Source: JANSWY01 sp965243755 (GTDB taxonomy: Bacteria; Bacteroidota; Bacteroidia; Cytophagales; Cyclobacteriaceae). From it: a DNA stretch of 64,000 nucleotides. The DNA is taken from contig CBDEVW010000003.1 of the NCBI GenBank assembly GCA_965243755.1, forward strand, positions 1,947,068 to 2,011,067, written 5' to 3'. Every line of letters starts with the position of its first letter. Positions within the stretch are counted from its first letter, which is position 1. Positions 1 through 10,428 of the stretch are shown here, piece by piece. Made by a program: the position numbers and the translations under genes. The notes below the pieces were generated by a model. That model was not told where the DNA came from. It worked only from the letters and a program-made list of their open reading frames with translations, and ran no database searches.

Positions 1-23
1 CAAATTTTTTATGCAATAAGGGA

Positions 24-3000
24 TTAAAAATCGTATCCCAGGGTTAGGTAAAACCTGTAATCGCCGACCTCAAAATTCTCAATTGGTTTGGCCCAATCTA
101 ATCTCACGTAGTACCCTAGCAACACTGTTCTGAAGCCAAATCCTGCACTAGCCAACCAGGGGTTTCTGAAACTTTTAATGGTTGCATTGAATGCTGTCCC
201 AGTTTCTACCCGAAAAGTATTTACACTGTTTTCTCTGGAAAAAGGAGCCGTACCTGACCATGACGATCCAATGTCATAAAACCCAATTGCCTGGAAATTA
301 CGCAGAAAATTCGATGAAATGGGTCCACTTGAAAAATAACGAAACACCGGGAACCTCAGTTCGGCATTAAAGGTAAGCACACTGGAACCATACAATTCAC
401 CATATGAGTACCCTCTTAACGGAGCAATTTCTGTGAAAAGTAGATTGCTGTTATCTTTTTCGTCTCGTAAGATAAATGGGTAGCTGCTGGTCACACCTTT
501 GCTTCCAACTTCTGCCTGAGATTTAATTGGCTCATCTGAAAATGGCCAATTGAGCATGCCCCCCATCAAAAAGTGCTGCCTGCTGGCTCCAAAAAACTTA
601 CCATAATTGAGCCTGGTTGCAAAGGTAATTTCTCTGTGAACCCGGAAATAATTTCTTACATCCAGTCGTAATTTGCTGAAGTTTTTGGAGGGGTCACTCA
701 GGCTGTTGTAGGATTGAAATTGTAATTTTCCTCTTGTCCCTTCATGTAAATTAAGGCCGTGAGTTTTGGTGTTATCGAATACCAATTCAGTACTAACTCC
801 AGAATAAAAAGCTTTACTATCCTGAGCATAATTAGCAGGGGTCTGATTTGAAACTGCGTTATGTTCGAGATTTCTAAATTCAGTATTGGCAAAAAACGGA
901 TTGACGGAGAATCTGAAACTATTTGAAAAAGGATATGATGCTCCAAATGTCAATTTATTTAATATATACTTTTGTACTAAATCTGTCTCTGGGGCTTCAT
1001 TGAAGGCATAGACATTCCGATCAAATCTAACATTCAAATCAACTCTATGCTTCAAAAACTGATATTCTCCAAATACATCTCCATTAAGAAAATCAGTCAT
1101 GAATAGCACCCCACCGTAAAACTTGTGATTCTCCAGCATGTCGTTCATCTCTCCTTCCAGCAGTATTCCAAAATTTCTTATTGGATCAATCACAAAAGAG
1201 GTCACAATATTATTCATGCTAAACCGTGGGTGATATTTTAGTGGTCCTACAATGGTGGGTTCACTCTCAAGGTTTCTGAACGAAGAAAGAAAGGACAGAG
1301 ATTCATTCTTGAACCGTTCCTCTTCTTCAAATTCAAAATTATCAGCATCAATGTATTGATCATTAACTGCAGAATCTGTTACATTGATCAAACCTGCAGA
1401 ATCAACAGGTTGTTCTACAGCCATCAGGCTATCCGGCAACAATGGATCCTTTTTGACTTCCTCTGCTTCCTGAGCTCTGCTATCTAACCGATCAACAAGG
1501 AACTTTGCCTGTATCACATCCTGCCGGAGACTCTGAGGTGTAAATGTTGATTTAGTAAGGTCAAATTGTTTGTCAAAGAACACTTTTAGAACGCCCTTGT
1601 CCAGCATTAAAAACGTAAATTCATCATTGATGCTATTAAGGTCATATTCCCTGATACTCTTATCAAAGGAGGTAACCTGGATGAAGGTACTGTCACGAAG
1701 CTGATACCTGAACAAATTGACGATCCCCTTCTGGTCTGACAGATAGAAGATATTTTCGCTGTTTTGAGGATATGGGTAATAATCCTTCCCCAGGTTATTG
1801 GTCAATTGAAGTAGTTCGTTTTGAGTTGTATCCAGATCATAAATATATAAACTACTATTAGCTGATAACTCCGAAAGTTCCTTCACATCAGAAGCTTCAT
1901 CAATAAATGGTGTGTTTCTGTTGGACGAAAATACAATTGCATCAGTTCCAGGCACAAATCTTGGGTTGACATCATCGAATAAATCTCTGGTCAGTCGTTT
2001 AATGGCATTTCTTCTCATACTGATCAGAAACAGGTCATTTTTCTCATCCATATTGGCACTTAATATGGCCAGCTTACCATTGTCATTGAAACTAAAATCA
2101 TGAATCTGATTAAATCTGTTCAGGGTCTTGATGAACCTTTGTCTGGTTTCCAGGTCGTAATATCCCAGGAAGAACTTGCCACCTTTATCATAGATGTACC
2201 CCACTGTTTGCTCATTCATCCAGTCTATTAGAGGTATATTATTATTGGTTTCCTGGGTTAAAACTTTGTTGCCTCCCTTGTGAATGATTTCAGAAGCTCC
2301 AGTTTCAAGGTCCATCACAATAATCCTATATTTCCCTTCATAGCTCTGAGCATATGCGACCTTGGTTCCTGCAGAATTAACACGGATCTGACTAAAACGA
2401 TATTCCGGATTTTTTTTGCGAATCAACACATTGTCTCTTTGAGGTTTGGAATAGTGATTTTGCAACCGGTGCGAAGAGGAGAGGTAGTAGTTTTGCCATT
2501 CCAGGATAAATGTTCTGTACCTGATTCCCAAAGTGCTGGCTATACTGTTTTCTTCATTCCTGATAATTCGGGTCAGGTTTAATATGTTTGAAAGGTTGCC
2601 CTTACCATATTTTACCGCGATATAATTCCAAATGGACTGTCCAATATAAACGCCATCATTCTCATTGAGGCGACTTAGTTTCCTCACATTTTTTCGGTCC
2701 AGATAATCTCTCACATAATCATCCATCTCTTCACTCCAGCCGTAAGTAATATAGTTGGCAGCACCATCAATGAACCAGGAAGGTAATGATAGCAGGTATG
2801 CGCTTTGAAACATCTCTGCCAGACTTCCTCCAAACATCATATCATTCAACAATACACGGGTCAGTTTGAGCGTAAGTTCCTCTCTAAACTTTTCTGCCGA
2901 TCCGGGATAAGCCACTTCCGTATGTAACTTCACAAAATTTGTTTGACCTGCTATGGAAAATTGATCCCCATCTATTCCAATGTTGCTTTGTTGTAAATCT

Positions 3001-3296
3001 GTGTAGCTATTGTATAAAAATATATTTGTTTTATTGAATGGCGCGTATCCCAGTAAGTCCGTTATCCTATTGTACTCCTCGTCAAGATAGTCTAATGCAA
3101 GTTTGGCATAATCAGCTCCTCCCTGATAATAGTATATATCAAATTTTTCCGTGCTGTAGTAATACCAATCAAAAGTCTTGTGTTGCACTCTATTCTGACC
3201 AAACCCTTCCTTCCTTTCCTGAGAATTAGCTTTAAACGATACTACCAGAATAATAGTGAATAAAAGAAATGATATGGTCCTTGATCTATACTTCAT
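24..3296 (-). CDS. Outer-membrane protein with TolB-like beta-propeller and C-terminal beta-barrel
   Basis: A 1090-residue exported protein. Residues 1-25 form a signal peptide ending at NSQ. Residues about 40-270 resemble the peptidase-MA-like N-terminal domain found in such Bacteroidota proteins, but I see no HExxH motif. Residues about 290-620 carry repeated propeller blades of the PD40/TolB type (for example IVMDLETGASEII and IVFSSNRNTP). An acidic linker follows, and the last 400 residues alternate like an Omp85/surface-antigen barrel ending in YDF, a typical outer-membrane C-terminus. Its start overlaps the stop of the upstream FAD oxidoreductase by 4 bp (ATGA), so the two are probably co-transcribed. 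The function is not known. A role in envelope assembly or surface anchoring is inference. Confidence 0.75.
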   Translation of the reverse strand: MKYRSRTISFLLFTIILVVSFKANSQERKEGFGQNRVQHKTFDWYYYSTEKFDIYYYQGGADYAKLALDYLDEEYNRITDLLGYAPFNKTNIFLYNSYTDLQQSNIGIDGDQFSIAGQTNFVKLHTEVAYPGSAEKFREELTLKLTRVLLNDMMFGGSLAEMFQSAYLLSLPSWFIDGAANYITYGWSEEMDDYVRDYLDRKNVRKLSRLNENDGVYIGQSIWNYIAVKYGKGNLSNILNLTRIIRNEENSIASTLGIRYRTFILEWQNYYLSSSHRLQNHYSKPQRDNVLIRKKNPEYRFSQIRVNSAGTKVAYAQSYEGKYRIIVMDLETGASEIIHKGGNKVLTQETNNNIPLIDWMNEQTVGYIYDKGGKFFLGYYDLETRQRFIKTLNRFNQIHDFSFNDNGKLAILSANMDEKNDLFLISMRRNAIKRLTRDLFDDVNPRFVPGTDAIVFSSNRNTPFIDEASDVKELSELSANSSLYIYDLDTTQNELLQLTNNLGKDYYPYPQNSENIFYLSDQKGIVNLFRYQLRDSTFIQVTSFDKSIREYDLNSINDEFTFLMLDKGVLKVFFDKQFDLTKSTFTPQSLRQDVIQAKFLVDRLDSRAQEAEEVKKDPLLPDSLMAVEQPVDSAGLINVTDSAVNDQYIDADNFEFEEEERFKNESLSFLSSFRNLESEPTIVGPLKYHPRFSMNNIVTSFVIDPIRNFGILLEGEMNDMLENHKFYGGVLFMTDFLNGDVFGEYQFLKHRVDLNVRFDRNVYAFNEAPETDLVQKYILNKLTFGASYPFSNSFRFSVNPFFANTEFRNLEHNAVSNQTPANYAQDSKAFYSGVSTELVFDNTKTHGLNLHEGTRGKLQFQSYNSLSDPSKNFSKLRLDVRNYFRVHREITFATRLNYGKFFGASRQHFLMGGMLNWPFSDEPIKSQAEVGSKGVTSSYPFILRDEKDNSNLLFTEIAPLRGYSYGELYGSSVLTFNAELRFPVFRYFSSGPISSNFLRNFQAIGFYDIGSSWSGTAPFSRENSVNTFRVETGTAFNATIKSFRNPWLASAGFGFRTVLLGYYVRLDWAKPIENFEVGDYRFYLTLGYDF

Positions 3297-4369
3297 CTAA
3301 ATGAATTTAACGAAAAAAATCTACTAATATTTACTTCGTTATCCAAAGGTTTATTGTGAACAAGATTATCGGCAAACTGTTTACTGTAATAAGCGCCGAG
3401 TGAAACACCTTTTGCTCCCAAACCATTGAATATTCCTACCTGACTAATTTCCGGATGAACACCTATTAACGGTTTCCTGTCTTTAGTAGCTGGCCGAATG
3501 CCCACTCTATGTTTTACGGTTTCAAACTTTCCATCAAAAATTAAATTCAGTTTCTCTGTTAAACTGTCAACTGCTGATTGAGTTTTTTGTAAGGTGAGAT
3601 GATGATTATCGTAGGTTGCTCCTAGCCTAAACAGATTGTTAGCCAAAGGTAATAAGAAAACTCCACGATTTAGTATTTTGGTTCCTTTGTAATTGACCGA
3701 AATGTCAAGAAGTTCACCTTTTACCAGGCGAAATGGCAGCCAGTTGAAAAACGCATTGTTTGTAGCTAATGCCCCATCACAAAATATCACCATCCTGAAT
3801 TGTTCATTTTCATAGTTGCAGCTGTTATCAGAAATTTCCAGGTGCTCTGTATAAAACAAACCCTCCCTATATAATCCCCTATCCTCAAAGTAACATTTGA
3901 AAGCCTTCAGCATGCTGCTGACATCAACATACCCGGAATATTTGAGGTGTATTCCACCAAAAGGGTCCTTGATCAAAGGGTCGCTACCTGGTTTTAAACT
4001 TAGGTGTTCTATCAGATAATTACAGGAAGGATCCGACATCTTTCCTTGCCAGTCGTTTTGCTCCTCAATGCTGAAAAATGGTCTGTAAATACCAATATCA
4101 TGTAAAAACTTACTTTCCAGTTCAACTTCAATATTCCTGTAATATGATTCCAGGTCAGGAAAAATTTTATCGCAATTCCATGTCTTAACCATTTTGCGAC
4201 CAGTAATAGGGTTATAAAGACCTGCAGCTACGTTAGAAGAAGAAGTTGGGTTGGTCTGATTAATAATACGGATGGTCCGGCCCCTTTTCAACAGCTCATA
4301 CCCCAGCAAGCTTCCTGCAATACCCTGCCCGATAATTAAATAGTCTTTCACCGCTATGTTATTTGTCAA
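3293..4369 (-). CDS. FAD-dependent oxidoreductase (DAO family)
   Basis: A 358-residue protein with an N-terminal Rossmann dinucleotide motif (IIGQGIAGSLLG, residues about 12-23) and the C-terminal GLGAKGVSLG segment that contacts flavin in D-amino-acid-oxidase-like enzymes. The segment NVAAGLYNPITGRKMVKTW is the conserved Bacteroidota form of this family, related to the oxidase half of MnmC. The substrate cannot be read from sequence. The annotated start is TTG at 4369. A GTG at 4351, giving MKDYLIIGQG, is an equally good start. It is divergent from the MBL hydrolase and overlaps the downstream envelope gene by 4 bp. Confidence 0.8.
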   Translation of the reverse strand: MTNNIAVKDYLIIGQGIAGSLLGYELLKRGRTIRIINQTNPTSSSNVAAGLYNPITGRKMVKTWNCDKIFPDLESYYRNIEVELESKFLHDIGIYRPFFSIEEQNDWQGKMSDPSCNYLIEHLSLKPGSDPLIKDPFGGIHLKYSGYVDVSSMLKAFKCYFEDRGLYREGLFYTEHLEISDNSCNYENEQFRMVIFCDGALATNNAFFNWLPFRLVKGELLDISVNYKGTKILNRGVFLLPLANNLFRLGATYDNHHLTLQKTQSAVDSLTEKLNLIFDGKFETVKHRVGIRPATKDRKPLIGVHPEISQVGIFNGLGAKGVSLGAYYSKQFADNLVHNKPLDNEVNISRFFSLNSFR

Positions 4370-4415
4370 TTGAATTTAATCCGGCAAATTTGCAAATCAA
4401 ATTAGTGATAGCAAG

Positions 4416-5063
4416 ATGATCGAAATAAAATCCTTTGTTTTTAATCCGTTTATGGAAAACACCTATGTCGTGTACGATGACTCTGGTGAGGCTATTGTAA
4501 TAGACCCTGGTTGTTACGAACAACAGGAAAAAGATCAATTGACAGCATTCATTTCTAATCAAAGTTTAAAAGTAGTAAAGCTGATCAATACGCATTGCCA
4601 CATTGATCATGTCCTTGGCAACTCTTTTATTAAGGAGACCTATGGAGTCGACTTTTATATGCATAAATCAGACTTGCAGACGCTTCGGTCTGTAGAAGTT
4701 TATGCTCCTTCCTATGGATTTCAACAGTACCATGGCATTGAACCCGATTTCTTTCTGGATGAAGGAATGACATTGAATTTTGGCAATACATCACTTGAAA
4801 TATTATTTGTCCCGGGACACGCTCCGGGTCACATCGTTTTTTATCACAAAGACACCAATCAATTGATCGGAGGAGATGTCTTGTTTGAAAACAGTATCGG
4901 CAGAACTGATTTACCAGGTGGAGATCATGATCTGTTGATTAGAAACATCAGGGAAAAGCTATTTATCTTGCCTGAAGAAACCGTAGTGTATCCTGGTCAT
5001 GGCAATACAACTACTATTGGGTATGAAAAAGTCAACAACCCATTTTGTTCTATCAATGTTTAA
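4416..5063 (+). CDS. MBL-fold metallo-hydrolase (glyoxalase II-like)
   Basis: A 215-residue metallo-beta-lactamase-fold hydrolase. The metal-binding motif THCHIDH (HxHxDH) is intact. The second-site histidine in PGHAPGH, the aspartate in GGDVLF and the C-terminal YPGHG histidine are also present. Length and motifs match the small cytosolic glyoxalase II-like family, which hydrolyses thioesters such as S-lactoylglutathione-type substrates. The actual substrate is unknown. It is followed 6 bp later by pssA, suggesting one transcript. Confidence 0.85.
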   Translation: MIEIKSFVFNPFMENTYVVYDDSGEAIVIDPGCYEQQEKDQLTAFISNQSLKVVKLINTHCHIDHVLGNSFIKETYGVDFYMHKSDLQTLRSVEVYAPSYGFQQYHGIEPDFFLDEGMTLNFGNTSLEILFVPGHAPGHIVFYHKDTNQLIGGDVLFENSIGRTDLPGGDHDLLIRNIREKLFILPEETVVYPGHGNTTTIGYEKVNNPFCSINV

Positions 5064-5069
5064 AAAGGC

Positions 5070-5777
5070 TTGAAGTTATTAAAACATCTCCCCAACCTTC
5101 TCACTTGCGCTAATGTAGCTGCTGGCTCCATTGGTATTATCGCCATATTTGAAGGAGAATTACAATTTGCATCCTACATGGTTTGGTTGGCTGCCTTCTT
5201 TGACTTTTTTGATGGTTTTGCGGCGAGAATGGTCAAGGTCACGTCGGAGCTCGGCAAACAACTGGACTCCATGGCCGATATGATCTCTTTTGGTGCCCTG
5301 CCAGGATTCTTCATGTACAGTTTATTAGGAAATGTATCAACCAACCCGTGGATACCTTATATAGGCCTGTCTATAGTTGTATTTTCTGCACTAAGGCTTG
5401 CAAAATTTAACATTGATACAAGGCAATCTGAAGTATTTATCGGTGTGCCTACTCCAGCCAATGCGCTGTTTGTGACTTCACTGATCTATCTTCTTCAACT
5501 GCCTGCATTTAGCTCATGGTTAAACTCCTCAGTTACGCTATCCCTTATTTCAATAGTTTGTTCCTTGTTGCTTGTTGCGGAAATAAGATTACTGTCTCTT
5601 AAGTTCAAATCATTTGACTTTCAACCGAACCTTCCCAGATACCTGATGATAGTGATGTCAGTCATATTACTTTTGGTATGGAATAAAGCGGCTATTTCGT
5701 TAATAATTGTGGGATACATTCTGTTTTCCGTTGTTTTGAATCTTAAAAAGGAACCTCTTAGAAAAAAAAGCACATAA
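5070..5777 (+). CDS. pssA: CDP-diacylglycerol--serine O-phosphatidyltransferase
   Basis: A 235-residue integral membrane enzyme that makes phosphatidylserine, the precursor of phosphatidylethanolamine. The CDP-alcohol phosphatidyltransferase signature DGxxAR(x8)GxxxDxxxD is complete (DGFAAR...GKQLDSMAD, residues about 50-72). Hydrophobic segments fill the rest. The start is TTG, 6 bp after the MBL hydrolase stop, and no ATG gives the conserved N-terminus LKHLPNLLTCANVAAG. Family length is normal. Confidence 0.92.
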   Translation: MKLLKHLPNLLTCANVAAGSIGIIAIFEGELQFASYMVWLAAFFDFFDGFAARMVKVTSELGKQLDSMADMISFGALPGFFMYSLLGNVSTNPWIPYIGLSIVVFSALRLAKFNIDTRQSEVFIGVPTPANALFVTSLIYLLQLPAFSSWLNSSVTLSLISIVCSLLLVAEIRLLSLKFKSFDFQPNLPRYLMIVMSVILLLVWNKAAISLIIVGYILFSVVLNLKKEPLRKKST

Positions 5778-5826
5778 TAATAAGAAGGGGAATTCGTATT
5801 GGTGTTGTATTGACTAAAAACCTACA

Positions 5827-8800
5827 TTGTTAAAAAAGCTACTCATATCACTAATTTTCATCGGTTTATGCCAAATGGCCTTCTCTCAGAAAGGGTCTGT
5901 TTCAATTTTCAATGGTGGGGTATGGTATAAATTGGCAATTCTCAAAAAAGGCGTCTACCAGCTGGATCGCGACTATCTCAACAGTATTGGGGTAAACACC
6001 AATCAGCTTGACCCGAAAAACATTAAAATTTACAGCACTGGAGCCGGAGGTATGATTCCTCAGTCACTTTCTGTCCCCCGGCCTGAGCTCAAACAAAATC
6101 GCATTTTAGTAACTGGTTCTGAAGATAACTCATTTGATCAGGGGGATCAGGTCATTTTTTATGCCAATGGACCTGATTATTTTGGATATAATACCTCCAC
6201 AAACTCATTTGAACATGAAAAAAACCTGTACTCCGACACTGCTTTTTATTTTTTAAATATTACACAAGGAAATAGCCTTAGGGTAGCCGACCAGGCACCC
6301 ATCTCTGGCGAATATGAGACCGTCACCTGGTACGATGACTATGTAGTATTTGAGGAAGACGTCACCAACATCAGGAGTGAGGGAAGACAATGGTTTGGCC
6401 CTCAATTATTTAATGGATCAACACTGGAAATGCACATTCCATTTCAGGTTGCTGGTATTGTGCACGAAAAACCCATGACCCTGAAAACCAGAATGATTGC
6501 TATCTCTGATGTTGAAACTTCGTTCGACATTGCAGTCAATGGTTTAAATGTACTCAACGTCATTATCCCATCCCGGCCAATTGGAGATTACGATCCATCC
6601 GCTATTCCAAGATCAGAATCCATTGAAATTGAAACCAAGGACATTCCAGATATACAGGATAAACTAGATATTGATTTAACCTACAATGCGCCTTCCTCTG
6701 GCCTTGGCAATGGCTACCTGGACTATATCTTTTTGGAATTCGCGAGGGAATTAAAGCTATATGGGAGTTCAACAACTTTCCGTTCCGTTCAAAGCACCCA
6801 GGAACAAATCTCCACTTTCGTGATCAGCGAAGCTTCACAGGACGTTATTGTTTGGGATATTACAGATTCGACTTCCCCAATTAACGTTCCTGTAAGTCAG
6901 GGCAAGTTTAATGCAGCAACTACCGTATTAAAGGAATTTGTGATGTTCCAAACCAGCAATTTACCTAAACCGGTGCTGCATAAGAAACTTAGCAATCAGA
7001 ACATACTTGGAAATATTGAAACTGATGCCATCATTGTCACTTACCCGCCTTTCCGGTCAGAAGCCGAGAGACTGGCTGAATTTCATAATGAATATGACGG
7101 CCTCAATGTAAAAGTTGTCACAACTGAACACATTTATAATGAATTCAGCTCCGGAATGCAGGACATAAGTGCCATTCGAGATTTTGTGAAGTATCAGTAT
7201 GATTTAGGAAGTGGAAGGTTAAAATATTTGTTGCTATTTGGAGACTGCTCCTACGATTACAAAAAGCGGTTCAGCAGGAATCAGAACTTTGTACCTGTAT
7301 ATGAGGCCCGGGAATCTTTGGATCCTATCTATAGCTATTCTTCAGACGACTACTATGGATTTCTTGAAGATCACGAAGGTGAGTGGATAGAAGCAAATGG
7401 ATTTGATCATACGCTTGAGATTGGGGTTGGCAGGCTTCCTGTAAAAAACCTGGAAGAAGCACGAATCATGGTGGATAAAATTATCCGTTATGAAACCAGC
7501 AAAAATGTATTCGGACCATGGAGGAATGATATCTATTTTGTAGCTGATGACGGAGACACAAACATTCACCACAGAGATGCAGAACTATTATCAATCATGG
7601 TTGATACTGCGCATTCCCAATTTAATTCAACCAAAATCTATCTTGATGCCTTTGAGCAGGATCCAGGGCCACCCGAAAGATCGAGCGCCACGAGTCAACG
7701 GTTGGATGAGATATTTGCCAAAGGAGGTTTAATTGTAAATTATACCGGACATGGCAACATTGATGTTTGGGCAGACGAATGGATCCTTACCAAAAATACC
7801 ATCCGAAAAATGACCAACAGGAGGAAAATGCCTGTTTTTGTTACTGCAACCTGTGAATTTGGGAAATATGACTTCCCTTTGGAAGATTCTGCCGGAGAAG
7901 AATTGATTTTAAATCCAAATGGAGGAGCCATTGCACTTCTGACCACCACCAGACCTGTTTTTGCTCATACAAACTTTGTCCTGAACAGAGCATTTTATCA
8001 ATCGGTCTTTGAATTGGAAAACGGGGACAATCCCCGACTCGGTGATATTATAAGGAAAACTAAAAACAATAGCCTTAGAGGGCCAGTAAACAGGAACTTC
8101 GCATTGTTGGGTGACCCGATGATGAAATTAGCTATTCCGGATTTTAAACTAAGGGTAACCGATGTGGTAAATACCGCAAACAATTCAGACACTTTATCTG
8201 CGCTGAGTGAAATTATGGTGACAGGAGAAGTAACCACACCAACAGGAGAATATACCAGCGATTTCAATGGCCTGATAACTGCAAAAGTCTTCGATAAACC
8301 CAGTATTTTCAAAACACTTGGAAATCAAAACTCACCATTTACCTATACCGTTAGAAATACGCTGCTATTCAATGGACATGCTACAGTGGAGAATGGCAGG
8401 TTTCAATTCAAATTTGTAGTTCCAAAAAACATCTCTTACAATTTTGACAAAGGTAAAATTAGCTTATATGCTGTATCCGGTGACAAATCCGGAGACGCCA
8501 GCGGTGCTGAAATTGACATTGTCGTAGGAGGAAGTAATGGGTCTCCATCCCAGGATCAGACTCCTCCTCAAATCAACATTTACTTTAATGATACTTCGTT
8601 CAAGCCAGGTCAAAAAGTAAGCCCAAATCCTTTATTATTGGTACACCTTCAGGATGAAAACGGCATCAACATTTCTAATAAGGGCATTGGACAAAACCTA
8701 ACAGGTATTTTGGATGAAACAAGTCACATCAACCTCAATGAATTCTATACGGCTGCTACAGATACGTACAAAGAGGGCTGGATCTCCTATCCGCTACAAA

Positions 8801-9213
8801 ACCTACAGCCTGGCAAGCACAGTATGAAAATTAAAGTTTGGGACACATACAATAATTTCAGCGAAAGGGAGGTTGAATTTGTAGTTTCGTCAGATTCTGA
8901 AATCATTTTTTACGAAGTGTATAACTACCCTAACCCTATGACGACCAATACCAATTTTGTGATCCGACATGATCGGGATGGCGAAGAGTTAACAATAGAT
9001 TTCGACATAATATCCCTAAACGGATCACACATCATGCAAAAACAATATCGGTACAGTGACCCTGGTGAGGTTATCGATGACATTACCTGGGATGGGAAGG
9101 ACATTAATGGATATCCGATTGAAAATGGTATTTATATTTACAGATTTAAAGTGACAAGCTCTCTTGACGGAGCAACAAACGAAATACACAGACGCCTACT
9201 TATTAGTAATTAA
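5827..9213 (+). CDS. porU: Type IX secretion system sortase PorU (C25 family)
   Basis: An 1128-residue gingipain-like cysteine protease that cleaves the C-terminal sorting domains of T9SS cargo at the cell surface and attaches them to the envelope. Residues 1-20 form a signal peptide (TTG start). The C25 domain spans about 400-790. The catalytic dyad is visible as H642 in NYTGHG and C676 in TATCEFGKYD. A FlgD-like/CTD-type C-terminal domain follows (YNYPNP...NGIYIYRFK, about 1035-1128). porV starts 30 bp downstream, the usual porU-porV pairing. The N-terminal region (residues 20-400) is the large domain typical of full-length PorU. I see no truncation. Confidence 0.95.
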   Translation: MLKKLLISLIFIGLCQMAFSQKGSVSIFNGGVWYKLAILKKGVYQLDRDYLNSIGVNTNQLDPKNIKIYSTGAGGMIPQSLSVPRPELKQNRILVTGSEDNSFDQGDQVIFYANGPDYFGYNTSTNSFEHEKNLYSDTAFYFLNITQGNSLRVADQAPISGEYETVTWYDDYVVFEEDVTNIRSEGRQWFGPQLFNGSTLEMHIPFQVAGIVHEKPMTLKTRMIAISDVETSFDIAVNGLNVLNVIIPSRPIGDYDPSAIPRSESIEIETKDIPDIQDKLDIDLTYNAPSSGLGNGYLDYIFLEFARELKLYGSSTTFRSVQSTQEQISTFVISEASQDVIVWDITDSTSPINVPVSQGKFNAATTVLKEFVMFQTSNLPKPVLHKKLSNQNILGNIETDAIIVTYPPFRSEAERLAEFHNEYDGLNVKVVTTEHIYNEFSSGMQDISAIRDFVKYQYDLGSGRLKYLLLFGDCSYDYKKRFSRNQNFVPVYEARESLDPIYSYSSDDYYGFLEDHEGEWIEANGFDHTLEIGVGRLPVKNLEEARIMVDKIIRYETSKNVFGPWRNDIYFVADDGDTNIHHRDAELLSIMVDTAHSQFNSTKIYLDAFEQDPGPPERSSATSQRLDEIFAKGGLIVNYTGHGNIDVWADEWILTKNTIRKMTNRRKMPVFVTATCEFGKYDFPLEDSAGEELILNPNGGAIALLTTTRPVFAHTNFVLNRAFYQSVFELENGDNPRLGDIIRKTKNNSLRGPVNRNFALLGDPMMKLAIPDFKLRVTDVVNTANNSDTLSALSEIMVTGEVTTPTGEYTSDFNGLITAKVFDKPSIFKTLGNQNSPFTYTVRNTLLFNGHATVENGRFQFKFVVPKNISYNFDKGKISLYAVSGDKSGDASGAEIDIVVGGSNGSPSQDQTPPQINIYFNDTSFKPGQKVSPNPLLLVHLQDENGINISNKGIGQNLTGILDETSHINLNEFYTAATDTYKEGWISYPLQNLQPGKHSMKIKVWDTYNNFSEREVEFVVSSDSEIIFYEVYNYPNPMTTNTNFVIRHDRDGEELTIDFDIISLNGSHIMQKQYRYSDPGEVIDDITWDGKDINGYPIENGIYIYRFKVTSSLDGATNEIHRRLLISN

Positions 9214-9216
9214 TTA

Positions 9217-9224
9217 TATCTTTG
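9217..9224 (+). promoter_or_regulatory. Bacteroidota -7 element (TATCTTTG) before porV
   Basis: TATCTTTG fits TAnnTTTG exactly and lies 20 bp before the porV ATG, immediately after the porU stop. It predicts a leader of about 13 nt. No clear TTG is found at -33, so this may be a secondary promoter that lets porV be expressed above porU. Confidence 0.45.
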
Positions 9225-9243
9225 CGCTTCAGAATTAATTAAA

Positions 9244-10428
9244 ATGACCTATTTATTTAAAATTCTTGCTGCAACATCAGCACTGATAGTGATCACCACT
9301 GTGGCTAAAAGCCAGCTGGTAACTGGTAGCGACAGCACCAACAGAGTAATAACAACTGCAGTACCATTCCTTTCCTTTGCTCCTGATTCAAGAGGTGCAG
9401 CAATGGGAGACCTTGGAGTTGCAACATCTCCCGATGCAAACTCTGTACATTGGAACAATGGTAAACTTGCCTTCATAGAAAATGACCTGGGAGTAAGCCT
9501 ATCTTATGTGCCATGGTTGGGAAATATCGTTGACGACATGTCTGTTTCCTACCTGTCAGGTTACAAGAAAATCAATAGAATTCAGGCCGTTGCATTTAGT
9601 TTCAGATACTTTGACCTGGGGGAAATTCAGCTAACCGACATTCAAGGGTTACCTCAGGGAATAGAAAGTCCTCAGGAACTTGCATTTGACGGAACCTATT
9701 CCAGAAAACTCACTGAAAATCTTGGGATTGGCGTCACTGGTAGATTTATATGGTCAAATCTCGCAGGTAATGTGACCGGGGCTCCTGACGCTAAAGCCGG
9801 AACAAGCGTAGCGGTCGATCTGGGAGTTTATTATACCAAAGACCTTGTCTTTAGTGGAAAAAATTCAAATATCTCAGCAGGTGTTCATTTGTCCAACATT
9901 GGTCAGAAAATCACTTATACCAATGAAGATAATGAGGACTTTATTCCTGGTAATTTCAGATTAGGAACCGCATTTAAGACAAACCTGGATCCTTATAACT
10001 CTATTACATTTGCAGTAGATGCCAACAAGCTAATGGTGCCTTCACCTCCTGTATATGATGCCAATGGAAATGTCATCAGAGGAAGTGATCCCAACGCTAA
10101 GCAATTACTAGGAGGTACTTTCGGGTCTTTTGGAGATGCGCCTGATGGATTCAGTGAAGAACTCAAAGAAGTGACGTTATCCGTAGGAGCCGAATATTGG
10201 TACAGGGATATTTTCGCTGGCCGAATTGGATACTTTTATGAAAGCGAAGACAAAGGCGACCGAAAATTTCTAACCCTTGGATTAGGTTTCAGGTATCAGG
10301 TGTTTGGCGTTGATTTTTCATATTTGATTCCGCCAGAACAAAATGACCCGCTAGGGGATACACTACGAGTAACGCTGTTATTTAATTTGGACAAACCTGA
10401 TGTAGAGGTAAACGGAAACGGATTATAA
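9244..10428 (+). CDS. porV: Type IX secretion system outer-membrane protein PorV
   Basis: A 394-residue outer-membrane beta-barrel of the FadL-like PorV/LptO family. In the T9SS it shuttles folded cargo from the translocon to the PorU sortase. Visible hallmarks are a signal peptide (1-23) and the conserved segment PFLSFAPDSRGAAMGDLGVATSPDANSVHWN (residues about 40-70), read here in pieces, which is diagnostic for PorV. The barrel then runs to DFSYLIPPEQNDPLGDTLRVTLLF. It sits 30 bp behind porU and its TAA stop abuts the ATG of the M16 homologue. Confidence 0.95.
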   Translation: MTYLFKILAATSALIVITTVAKSQLVTGSDSTNRVITTAVPFLSFAPDSRGAAMGDLGVATSPDANSVHWNNGKLAFIENDLGVSLSYVPWLGNIVDDMSVSYLSGYKKINRIQAVAFSFRYFDLGEIQLTDIQGLPQGIESPQELAFDGTYSRKLTENLGIGVTGRFIWSNLAGNVTGAPDAKAGTSVAVDLGVYYTKDLVFSGKNSNISAGVHLSNIGQKITYTNEDNEDFIPGNFRLGTAFKTNLDPYNSITFAVDANKLMVPSPPVYDANGNVIRGSDPNAKQLLGGTFGSFGDAPDGFSEELKEVTLSVGAEYWYRDIFAGRIGYFYESEDKGDRKFLTLGLGFRYQVFGVDFSYLIPPEQNDPLGDTLRVTLLFNLDKPDVEVNGNGL